Assembly: GCF_002042975.1 (NCBI RefSeq)
Contig: NW_018149472.1
Span: 2,081,158 to 2,145,157 of the forward strand
Direction: 5' to 3'
DNA: 64,000 nucleotides
From: Orbicella faveolata
Lineage: Eukaryota > Cnidaria > Anthozoa > Scleractinia > Merulinidae
A program made the position numbers and the translations under genes. Below the pieces are notes generated by a model, which searched no databases, was not told the origin of the DNA, and saw only the letters and a program-made list of their open reading frames with translations. Positions 44,710-55,278 of the stretch are shown piece after piece; position 1 is the first letter of the stretch; every line of letters starts with the position of its first letter.

Positions 44710-44751
44710 CTGGGTGAAAACCAGGAACCCTAACCGCTAGACCATATGGGA
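44710..44751 (-). pseudogene. tRNA-Glu 5' part (truncated)
   Basis: Acceptor 5' strand, D arm and anticodon arm remain (one T-to-G/C-type change before the anticodon stem). The T arm and 3' acceptor are replaced by unrelated bases. Confidence 0.8.
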
Positions 44752-44988
44752 TACCATAGGGATTGACAAAAAAAATTGTGAACATAGATAACAAAGAGAG
44801 CAAATGTAAGGGAGATGGGTAAAGAATGGGTGGAGAAAATAACAAATAAGAAAACTAATGAAGATATAAAAAAACTAGAATTTTTGGATAATAATTGACA
44901 GATAGACACCACAATAAACTACCCTCAAGAATGAAGTGCTTTAGTGCAAGGCTACTATAATTGTTGCTATTTCTTTCTTTTCGTGGTA

Positions 44989-45060
44989 TCCCATATGGTC
45001 TAGCGGTTAGGATTCCTGGTTTTCACCCAGGCGGCCCGGGTTCGACTCCCGGTATGGGAA
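44989..45060 (+). tRNA. trnE-UUC: tRNA-Glu(UUC), intact
   Basis: Exact consensus; a T7 run about 7 bases past the 3' end serves as Pol III terminator. Confidence 0.93.
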
Positions 45061-45471
45061 TTAGCAATTTTTTTCTGCTGCAAGTGACATGGTCGGATGT
45101 TTTATTCTGAGACTGAGCGAAGACAGTTAACAGTGGTGCTTAAAAGAAATATAAAATGCTTCGAAACTTTTATTTGAATTCTGTGCTCTCAGTAATGACT
45201 ACTTGAATATTTGAAGATGAGTGAAATGGAGATCCTAAGTTATTTTACTAACCTTACCACATGAATGGTTGAGAAAAATTTCAACCGATTACTTTCTTCC
45301 GAAACCGAATCTTATCGCGTCAGGAAGTTCTCGCCAGAATAGTTGGTGAAAAAGAAGCTCTTACTGGGATAGATTCAACTTAAGTAACCTCAGTGATTGA
45401 TAAAAAAAATAATCATGAAAAATAAAAGTTAGAAAAACACCTGCAAAGTTTGTCCACTTAAAAAAAGTGAG

Positions 45472-45543
45472 TTCCTATGCCGGGAGTCGAACCCGGGCCA
45501 CCTGGGTTAAAACCAGGAATCCTAACCGCTAGACCATATGGGA
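45472..45543 (-). pseudogene. tRNA-Glu family copy with UUA anticodon (would read UAA)
   Basis: The anticodon arm reads CCTGG TTTTAAC CCAGG, so positions 34-36 are UUA, complementary to the UAA stop codon, instead of UUC. The acceptor 3' strand (CATAGGA) leaves two mismatches with TCCCATA, so the copy is more likely decayed than a working suppressor. A and B boxes are intact and a T-run follows, so transcription is possible. Confidence 0.7.
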
Positions 45544-45943
45544 CTGTGTAAGAATTGAGTGAACATAAATATAAAGAGAAGAAAGTCAAGGGAGATCAGT
45601 GGATATATGTATCAAGAAAATATCAAAAAAGAAAACAATGAAGATGTCAAACTAGTCTGTCCATAGACGTTCACTTTTTTAGTACGAGTCATTTTATTTC
45701 TTTTCTTTTCTTTTCTTTGCGTTTTGACTCGTTCACATCCCACGCACCAGATTAATATTTTTCCAAGCTTGCGATCTCGATGAACTGGAGACAAAATAGA
45801 GGGTCTGTGAACAGAATAATCTCAATCTATACTTTTTAGACAATAATAGACACAGATAAACACCACAATAAACTGCCCTCCAGCACGAAAGTGCTCTTCT
45901 GCAGGGCTACTCTATTTGCTGCTATTGTTTTCTTTTCGAGTGG

Positions 45944-46015
45944 TCCCATATGGTCTGGCGGTTAGGATTCCTGGTTTTCACCCAGGCGGCCCGGGTTCGA
46001 CTCCCGGTATGGGAA
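45944..46015 (+). tRNA. trnE-UUC: tRNA-Glu(UUC), A14-to-G variant
   Basis: Consensus except TGGTCTGGCGG in the D arm, which replaces the nearly invariant A14 that pairs with U8 in the tertiary core. May be weakened. T9-10 run downstream. Confidence 0.7.
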
Positions 46016-46414
46016 TTAGCATTTTTTTTTTTTGTGCTTCAAGTGACATGGTCGGATGTTTTATTCTGAGACTGAGCGAAGACAGTTAACAGTGGTTCTT
46101 AAAAGAAATTAGAGATGCTTCAAAATTTGTAGTTGAATTCTGTGCTCTGGGTAAAGACTAGTTGAATATTTGAAGGTGAGTGAATTGGAGATCCTAAGTT
46201 ATTTTGCTAACCTTACCACATTAATTGCTCAGAACAATTTCAATCGATTACTACTGTACTTTCTTCTGGAGCTGAATGGTAGCGAGTTAAGAAGTTCTTG
46301 TAGTAGAGTTTTTGAAAAAGATCTCACTCGGATAGATTCAAGTTAACTAGCCTTAGTGCTGGATAAAAAAAAATAAGAATAACACCTGCAAAGTTTGTAC
46401 ACTTAAAAAGTGTG

Positions 46415-46486
46415 TTCCCATACCGGGAGTCGAACCCGGGCCGCCTGGGTGAAAACCAGGAATCCTAACCGCTAGACCATATGGGA
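46415..46486 (-). tRNA. trnE-UUC: tRNA-Glu(UUC), intact
   Basis: Exact consensus with TTTTT about 8 bases past the 3' end. Confidence 0.93.
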
Positions 46487-46509
46487 TTCCACGACTTGAC
46501 AATTAAAAT

Positions 46510-46576
46510 TATGGTCTAGCATTTAGGATTCCTGGTTTTCACCCAGGCGGCCCGGGTTCGACTCCCGGTATAGGAA
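46510..46576 (+). pseudogene. tRNA-Glu, 5' end lost
   Basis: The acceptor 5' strand is replaced by AAATTA. The D loop and the acceptor 3' strand (TATAGGA) carry the same change as the copy at 39576, and its start lies only 24 bases past the neighbouring minus-strand copy. Confidence 0.75.
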
Positions 46577-46771
46577 TTAGCAATTTTTTGTGCTGCAAGT
46601 GACATGGTCGGATGTTTTATTCTGAGATTGAGCGAAGACAGTTAACAGTGGTGCTTAAAAGAAATATAAAATGCTTCGAAACTTTTATTTGAATTCTGTG
46701 CTCTCAGTAATGACTACTTGAATATTTGAAGATGAGTGAAATGGAGATCCTAAGTTATTTTACTAACCTTA

Positions 46772-46772
46772 N
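46772..46772. other. Ambiguous base at an abrupt repeat end
   Basis: Spacer B text stops exactly at this N and is followed by T12 and unrelated sequence, which suggests an assembly join inside the repeat array. Confidence 0.8.
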
Positions 46773-47897
46773 TTTTTTTTTTTTGTCCCTTGATTTTTCT
46801 CTTCGTTGCAAATGGGCCTGACCCCTTTTATATCGTTACTCACAGGTCATAAATTTTCAAAGGGGAAATACTATCTCGATCGGAAAGGTACTGAGACCAA
46901 AAATAACAAACAATAAAGATCAAAGTAAGAGAAATTTCTCAAGATTTCATCTCGTGTGAGGAAACGATTCTTCTAAGCTTTGATAGGAAGCGAGCTTTCA
47001 GTTTAAGTGCATTTGACTGTGTCATGTTGTGATGGCCAATAAACTCGGCTACTCCTAGAAAGAAAACTCAGTCAATTGTAATTGTTTTGAAGGGCGAGTC
47101 TTTGACCTTTCTTACATCGTAATTAAAAGTTGTGATGAGCCTCAAAAATTTTCTCTCTTTTTCAACTCATCGATTCTTCACTTGCGTCCGTCTGTAGTCG
47201 GTCATTTTTCAGCGCTGATTGAAAAACCTTGGGGCAACTCCTTCGAGGTGTTTATTTACATCGTGAAACACGCACGCGGCTGAGAAAGTCAGACTGTTCG
47301 CGGTGAAACTTTTTTGGCAGGTTATTAATCATGCGTCAACGGGTGATGCCACATATGCAAAGGGCCTGCGCCAAAGAGACTCCATTCGAAACGCGCGACA
47401 AAAGATGCCGTTTGTATCATGTGCTGAAATAGACGCGGGCCGCTAGTGGTTTGGCGCCGCCCTATGGCGTTTTCTTCCGCGAGAGGACATTAATCAAATC
47501 GCTTGACGGAAATTTATGACTCAATTGCTCGGAGATTTATTGCAGGTTATCGCAACACTTGTTCTTCGTGTTATGTTTCAGCAAGCCCCTGGAAAACGTT
47601 TCAATATGGTGAAAATATAAATAAAGTGCTTTAGATTTTGAAATCCAGAGATTAAAGGGCTGGAAATAGTGGCATGCAACGCGTGCAAAATTACATGACT
47701 TTATCATCACTTAGATGTACGCTGGTGTATTTAGCGAGTTGATCTGGCTTGATATGTGGATGAAAGTTTCCTAACAAATGCACTGCACCAGAGAACGCCG
47801 AGGTCATGAACTCAGCGTGCTACTCGAATCTGATTGGTCGAAATGGGTCACGTGAAGCAGTGAAAAAGTTCTTGCACTAGTCTATTTGTCATAACTC
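46773..47897. other. Upstream region of HoxC-like gene
   Basis: No gene or repeat recognised. Presumed promoter and 5' UTR of the gene that starts at 47898; GC-richer stretches near 47320-47470. Confidence 0.45.
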
Positions 47898-49402
47898 ATG
47901 TTGTTAAGGGTTAAGATGTCAGGTCCATATAAATCATCTTCGACAAACATGGCCCATCCATCGCTTTATCCCAGCTCGGCAGAGATTTATGCCCAGCAAT
48001 ACACTTCACAGCTGTCCTCACAATTTGAGCGTCAAATCAGTTTGACAGGGAATTATTTTCCCTTCTTGGACGTTACAACCCGAAGATCGGGTATTCAGAG
48101 TTCTAACTGCGCGCCATCACGGCAGAGCAGTAGTGCGGGAGATGCAAGGGCTTCCATGTCTCATCACACAACACCGATTCCAGACTATCTCCTTCAGCCA
48201 ATTTATCCGTGGATGAAATCGAAGAAAGGCGGCAAGTCAGAGTTTGGATTTGGTATGTCACCTTTCTGAGAAAAACTGATAACCTTCCCTTTTTTCGGAC
48301 AGCCTGTCCGTGGCTCTTTAGCGCGGGACTTAATCTCGAGTTTTGCTGCGGGTTGGAAACCAGCGGAACAAACTAATCCCTCTTTTCCTTTAGTCAATGG
48401 TCGCACGGTGGATAAATGGTTTAAACTGCAAATAATGAGTGACATTTTCGAGATTCTAAAATTATGCTCCGTTCGTCTGTTATTGAGGAGTATCTTTTCT
48501 GTCAGTAATAGGGCGGAGGTTTGAAGAGTACGTTGTCTTCTCTGGTGATTAATGAAGTTCGTCTTTAGAATTTCGTTGCTTAGCGAGTGGGTAGATAGTA
48601 ACGAAAGATTAAATGTTGACATTCTATCGCAACATGCAACGCAAGAGCGTGTTTGCAAACATCTAGTTGACATTGTTTCGCGAATGAAACGTTTTCATTG
48701 GCGAGAAGGATTGTTTAAATTTGGAACATTGCACCAATTGAATAACAAAGGCCACCATTACAACTGAAGTGGAATCGATTTTGACCACGAAAACAAAACT
48801 TGAACTTTGCCCAAATAAGAGGGGAAGCAATTAATAACAAAGTAAGAAACGCGAAAGCTCGATTCTTCGTTTAGGTCATTCTTTTTCAAAGTGGAAAGTT
48901 TCTTTGTTGAACCTAGATCGCGCGAGGGTGTCTGCGCAGTTATTCAGTTACTAGACATGTTTTAGTTAGAGATCATGCCCTTTCGTGTATGATATAAATT
49001 ATCTTTACTATCAGAAATTTGCTGTTTTAAGGCGCGATGTAATGGTTTCTTTGCTTTTTACTTGCAGGACAGAGGCAAGCGAAGCGGCATAGAACGAGCT
49101 ACACCAACAAGCAGCTGTTAGAGTTGGAGAAAGAATTTCATTTCAACAAATATCTATGCAGTTCTAGAAGAAGCGAGATCGCCAAGACACTAAGTCTGTC
49201 TGAGAGGCAAGTCAAAATCTGGTTCCAAAACCGTCGAATGAAATGGAAGAAAGACGACAAAGTCAACGATTCATCATCAGGAAAAACTAAAGAACATTTA
49301 AACGATACACAAGGATCACAACGACACTACATGTCATGTTCCCCTCTCTGCCATTCTCCGCCCGTTCACCAAGCCTGCCAAGCGGACAACTTTCACTTGT
49401 AG
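47898..49402 (+). CDS. Hox homeobox transcription factor, Hox2-type, HoxC/anthox7-like (2 exons)
   Basis: Seen: exon 1 47898-48252 and exon 2 49068-49402 join in phase 1 (donor G|GTATGT, acceptor CTTGCAG) giving 229 residues. A second in-frame ATG at 47916 (MSGPYKSS) could be the true start. The N-terminus is Ser/Tyr-rich; the hexapeptide IYPWM lies at 102-106, followed by the basic linker KSKKGGK. The homeodomain is at about 123-182 with [20 protein letters not shown] and [18 protein letters not shown]5, Q50, N51 and M54 are present. [19 protein letters not shown] and the K-rich linker after YPWM are typical of Hox2/proboscipedia proteins; among cnidarian genes HoxC (anthox7) fits best, from memory. 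The C-tail is His/Cys/Pro-rich. Role: axial patterning factor with a PBX-type cofactor contact. Confidence 0.92.
48253..49067 (+). other. Intron of HoxC-like gene
   Basis: 815 bases between hexapeptide and homeobox exons. The long antisense open frame across it has no domain character. Confidence 0.85.
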
Positions 49403-50072
49403 GAAGAACCTAAAACAACAACAAGATGACAAGGAATCTCGCTTAAATTCGAGGGTCAATCAGTTCCCTGGACTCGCTGCGGTACGTTAATTGTCGTAAC
49501 CTCGTGAATCAGAGCGTTATTTAATGGAAGGAACTCTTGTTAGTAAAGATCAGTGCTTTCCGCCTTCACACATTTGTAATCCAGTGTTAATCCTTCTGAA
49601 AAAGCCAATCGACACCAAATTTCCTTTCTCTTTGTTAAAGGTGTGAATGTTGTTGAGAAGAGCTTTTATACCGAGAGTTCCTGATCTAAGACATTTATTT
49701 ATTGAACGTAATTTTTGCTCGTTGCCTTCGCGCATCGTGGAATTTGTACAAATATTCAATCTATACCTTACAATAAACACTTAGATTAAAACAGCCAGTT
49801 CCCCTGTGACCGTAAATCACTGCAAACGTATTTTGTTTCGCTAAGACAGCTAGTGCGACTCCTTCAGCTTTTTAAAGAGATTCTGACAGCTTAGAAAATT
49901 GCACCTTGGTCTTCCCGCTATCTTGTTAGTGGCATTCTTTTATACCACCAGCCAAGATGGCGCGAAGTTCGCTCTTCAAGGACATTCTGGCGTTCTGTTC
50001 TTATAGCCTTTAGAAAATTACTCTATCAATTACGTTCCACTAAGATTTAGCGACATGTATTGTTGCGTTAGA

Positions 50073-50078
50073 AATAAA
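50073..50078 (+). promoter_or_regulatory. Candidate polyadenylation signal of HoxC-like gene
   Basis: AATAAA about 670 bases after the stop; a nearer one lies close to 49771. Which is used cannot be told. Confidence 0.35.
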
Positions 50079-53000
50079 CTATATTTTTCATAATTTTCGC
50101 TGTGTTGATTGTGTTCTGTTTTTGTATCAACCGAGCACGAGGTCAGTAGAAGTATGTTTCATTTTGGGAGCGATCTTTGTAGTTGCACATGTCTATTGAT
50201 TACAAAGCATCTTTATCAGTGTTAAGAACCCTAAATCATTGTTGCCACTAAGCAGGGAGGCAAGGAATAGGTTCCTTGTCTAAAATTAAGATTTTTTTCA
50301 GCTAAGTTAAACACGAGGCAAAGTCCTTTTCGATGTCATTTCTTCGCAATTGGCATTTTATTCCTGCGGTAAGCGCTCATCTGTGGCTCCTTCTTTACGC
50401 TGTCCGCCGAAAATCAGGATTTTTACTTCTGCACTTTATAACACTGACAACATTTTTGACTAGCAACAATGAATTAGGAACGCCTGCGTGATCATAAAAA
50501 ACGGGCCATTAATTTTCATTACCGAATCCTCGACATTCCTGTTTCTATATTTGCCACTGGCATTTAGTTTTGTGGGCTGTTTCCGCTGATCTTTTAGTAA
50601 TAATTTCCTTAAAGATTTTAGTATCAAAATCCAAATTAAATGCCTTTTACGTTTAAAGACACTCGTCTGAGATGTGTCAAAACTAATAAATCACTGAAAG
50701 TAGCTTGGCGGCCATCTTGTCGGAATGTCCACTGGTGCAGACGAAACAAGCACGCTCAGTTCATCTCATGCCAAATATCACGATTATTTACACAAGATAA
50801 GAATTAAATGAAATTTAGAACATTTTTCTTGGGATGGTGGGAGACATACAGAATAAACTTGAAGTTTTTAGAGCAAGCACATGCTTGCGATTCAGCCATT
50901 TATGCTTACCTCACTCGATAACTCACAACTCAGTTACACAAACACTTTTAACTAAACCATCTTTATTTCATTCTCAAAGGTTCAAATGTTTTACTTTACA
51001 AGTGGAAACTACAGTCATTATCCTATGCTAACTGTTAAAATAATTCAATGTGCAGTCGAATGCATTGTGTGATTGCCCGCAGACTTAAAGATTATTCTTG
51101 GCCTGCGAAAATAGGTCATAAATCAAAACTTTCTGTCAATGTCTAGCAGATAAACTAATGTACCTAAAATTATATTCTACCACTTTTGCTAGAAACTATT
51201 TTCAATATAAGATTTATGTAGGTCTTGATAGGCAAAGAAATATTACCAAAAGTAAATTCTAGAAGTATTTTTTGCCGAAGTTATTCTGTCTGAGCGTCAG
51301 GTTTTCCATTCCTGACGCGGGTGCAAGAAGCGAAATAATTTGTTCTCGTGTTTCAAAAGATGTCCTGAAATGCGCAACATAATGTCTTAAAACTGATGAA
51401 ACTTTGAAAATTAACTGCAGGAAAAGCAAAGGCATTTCCTAATTTAATAAATGGTAATTCATATAAGTCAAAAGCATTTCAATCTAAAACACAAAGGTTA
51501 ATTAGCGCCCATTTGAAGAACATGCCATGAGTGACAATTCTCGGTTGGTTTATATACGCCGTATTAAATTTAGTTTGTTACTATCACGGTAACGAACAAA
51601 ATCTTCATATTTGAAGTTTCCAGCGAAAGAAATTGCTAAAACGCAACGCACGAAATAGGTATGTTTAATAAACTTAAATAATTATTCAGAAAATAATATT
51701 CACGAGTAGATCTTCGCGCACCAGTTTTCAATTCGATGTAACGTTTGGAATCAAACAAGACGAAGCTCGAAGCAACAACAACAATGGCCATTTTTAAAAT
51801 TGAAAAAAGGTAATACTGCATTAATAAGTCGTTTTGGTTAGTTATTATAATGCAGGCATTTCTTCAGTGAACATTGCAATCATAGCCACCTTGTGATTTA
51901 CATCATGTTATCTGAGAGTTACACACGTCTGTGAAATACAGTTGCTGATTTTCATGAAAGATTCTTTCCCGTTCCTTGTATTTGAAGCAGTTTCTTTCTG
52001 AATGCGATGATTTGTTATAGTCATGATAAATTAGCAACAATAACGTAGAGGGCTTAAACATTTAGTCCAAAAAGCTTAAATAAACAATTTAGGCGACCTA
52101 TCTACAATACAAAAGAAAACTGATAAAACATAGTCCACTGAAGATTTGTACCCTAAGAACAGTTTCTAGAGTCATAATGGTTCCTAATCGAAACTGGTCG
52201 TCCTAATCGAGCAAGTATTCTGAAACTTTCGAGCAAAATAAAGATGTGCGGGATAGACTGGACGAAACTCAAATCATGATCAGTTGAGATTACCCCAGAA
52301 GCTGTATAGTTCCCTAAACAATCCCCAGCCAGGAATAAACAAACACCTATCACAAATAACTGTAGAAGCTCATTTCTTTCCTCGAGAGCTACACTCCAAT
52401 ATCATCTTAATGGGCTTAATAGTGGTCTGAAGTTAAAATAAACGACTTTCTTACTTGCTTGCCCCCGCATGCACGGCGACGAAGGTTTTGCTTTCGGGCT
52501 CTCTGCGTGTAGGAAATGAAAACAGTTGAACCTACGTTCAATTCAAGGACTCCATTTTGAAAAATTCAATGCGGTTTGCATCAGTCTCGGAGGCCCTAAT
52601 TCCTTTCTTTGAAAGTGGGATATTTCTTAACTTGTTTAGTGGAACTAAACAAAAGCGAACAAAGCTAAATTTTGCAAAGAGGCTGTCTGCTTTGCAGAGA
52701 TAAAGCAGCAAGCAATTTCACATAAAAGAAAACCGAGAAATCATAAATCATTTGAACGTCAATTTTAATGGAGCTGTGTTTATTCCGGGCACAAATTTGG
52801 CAATTCCACTTGACGGGAGACAAAACACTTTCCTGAAGGCAAATCGAGCTATTAACAATTATAACCGAGCAATGAACTTCAAAAGAATATACAACTATAT
52901 TTCCTATGTATATACATAGATTTGCTTCGATTCTGTAACACTGAGTGAATCGATTGTTATCTCTTTCAAGCCGTCCGACGTCACTTTCTGGGACGCTAAG

Positions 53001-54986
53001 TCACGTGACTCAAAAAAGGCCTCGACTCAGCATAACTGATTGCTATAACCGTGGTTTAGGAAACTTGACAGCTGAAAACAAAAACGTGTATTCTACGACC
53101 ATCGGAGAATTCTGTACCTTTCGTCTAGGTGCAGAAACAGAATGGTGGGTTAACTCTGTAATATTTTAAGAGGTTCGTGGCAAATTAAATGGGATATTAA
53201 CGTACACAACCTGGAAAATTGCACAATAAAGTTGACGGTCCATTTTTCATGTCAGAGATAAGCCATCCCGACGCCTTATCGGTATTTTCATCAGTTTGAG
53301 CTCGAGATGCAAGACATGCCTGTCTGTAATGTGTTTTTTAATCTTTTCTTCATTAGAGTCATGCATGCAACTTGGTCTGTGTTGAAACAAGCCCGCATTT
53401 ATACGAGAGATACTGAGTAGCGCTTTCATGCTTTTAGGTTATTTTTTTTTAAAAGGTGAACTTTTACAAGATTGTATAAAATGCTCATTGGTGTACAGGG
53501 AAGCTTAAGTACAACAATAATCTTCTTGTTCTCTTTCTGTTTCAAATGTTTACCGCCGACCGTGCCAGAACCTACGTCTAGTTTATGTTTTTTTAGACTA
53601 AAAATGTTACAATTCAATTTTTGTTGGTGCTGGACTTTTCGTCGAAATGTTAGTTTCCAGTAATGCAGACTGCAGTCATTGAATGGAAAATCTATCAACG
53701 AGCTTCACAGAAGATTTTCCAGGCTTATCATTTCCTGTGCATGGAGACTTAAAGATAATTTTCACAAAAGTTACATCTTGAGATAATATATAGCTAATCT
53801 AGAGAAGGCTCCACGAAACGTTTTTAAAGTAAAATCGTAAATTTTGTGGTCTCTTGAAGCTTGACAATTGTTGAGCCAGGGTTTTTACACTAGAAAAGAG
53901 TCGTTGTCGTCTTCTAAAGTAGGAACGACAATCGAATACCGTTAGTTTTGGTTGAATAAGCCAATTTATGTCTGTGGAACAGTCGGGAACTGTTGCGTTA
54001 CACCAGAGGAGTGTTTTGGCTCCTTGTTGTCTCCAGATCAAAAGCTGATTAATCTAATAAATACCTGATTAATTATACTCTTTTATGGAGGTGTCAAAGC
54101 ATGTCTCGCGGAGGAGAGTCAAGAAGTTCAATCAAAACAAACAAGACTCCAACATAGAAACTTCCTATCACAAATAAACCAAAACTTGTCCTCTTTCTCT
54201 ATGTTAGCCCATATGGCCCTCCCGCGGAAATTTTAAACTTATGTGAGTTTTTAGAGTTATTAGAAGAACCTGTATTATAATAACGGTAAATCCATTTTTG
54301 TACAGAAACAAAAATTGAAAAGTCCACCGGTGATTTTGTTGGAATTTCATTTAAGGAACGAAAAGTAAGGTCTTCTTGCCGCAGAGAAAACAAAATTTTC
54401 ACGGTCAAATTTGGTTTATACTTATCACATAGATTTTTCCGTTTATAGAGGGAGAAACGTGTTTCGATAATGACGATAATGACGTGTGGTAATTGAACTT
54501 GCTACGGAATTTACGCGCCAAAATGTACACAGCAACCGACTCGCTCCAGTCTTTTGTGTCGCAACGTCGGATTCAAAATGGCGGATTCAAAATGGCGGCG
54601 CTTGTTCTGACAACCCTAATAATTTAGACAAATCAAAACAAATTTGATCTCATTGCTTAGGTCAAGATGATTAGATGATATCGTCATATCTTTTTGTAAA
54701 ACTCAGAGGTATCCTTGGGGATCAGAAAATGTTTCATGATTTAAAGTCACTCAGTTTTTTTTAAGCCAACTGACACCATTTAATAAATAAAACCATTATA
54801 TCCTTCTTTGAGAATTTATGTAAAATTGATCAAAAAACTTCATGACAGTTACAAGAGCCTTTAAGTTTAGCTTAGCCGAGTCTGAACAGGAGAAAGAAAA
54901 CCAACTGATGAGTAATTGACGTGATTGTATTAATCAGGTGAGTCAGCTAATCTCCTCTATAACTACAAACGGAGTGGTCGACTTTG

Positions 54987-55278
54987 AAACTTATTTTCAT
55001 CATCTTTTCATCGCTTTAAGCGGCTTTCGGTCGACTACAGATTAGAAATGAGAACGTAATGTTAATAGATCCTTGAGCTTCAGTTTTTTGCGAAAAACTC
55101 AAACAAGTCAGCTGATCTTCCTTCGGCTATGAACTGAGTCAAAGACTTAAAAACTTATTTTCATTATCCGGTAATTTATCTGTTTTAAGCGGCTTTCGGT
55201 CGACAAAATATCAGAAATGAGGACGTAAATGTTGATAGAACTACCCCGGGCATCAGTTTTCTGTGCAAAACTCAAACA
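54987..55278. repeat. Diverged tandem duplication, period about 164
   Basis: Copy 1 54987-55106 and copy 2 55151-55278 share AAACTTATTTTCAT, TTTTAAGCGGCTTTCGGTCGAC, AGAAATGAGGACGTAA-type text and GCAAAACTCAAACA. About 70-75% identity by eye, with the 20-base TTTAAGCGGCTTTCGGTCGA core unchanged. Confidence 0.75.

Larger units (their letters stand above)
44235..46771. repeat. tRNA-Glu amplification, block 2
   Basis: Seven copies or parts with the same spacer A / spacer B alternation as block 1, ending abruptly at the N at 46772. Shared odd differences between individual spacers in the two blocks show gene conversion or repeated duplication. Confidence 0.9.

Noticed and set aside
39264-45000. 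Open frames with the text RIPGFHPG.PGSTPGMG near 39.3, 40.0 and 44.2 kb
   Set aside because: This is the antisense translation of the tRNA-Glu genes, not a protein family.
38092-46771. Regularly spaced repeats as a CRISPR-like array
   Set aside because: Repeats are tRNA genes in alternating orientation with long conserved spacers, and the genome is eukaryotic.
48203-48673. 156-codon antisense open frame over the HoxC-like intron
   Set aside because: No domain character; overlaps a coding exon and intron on the opposite strand.
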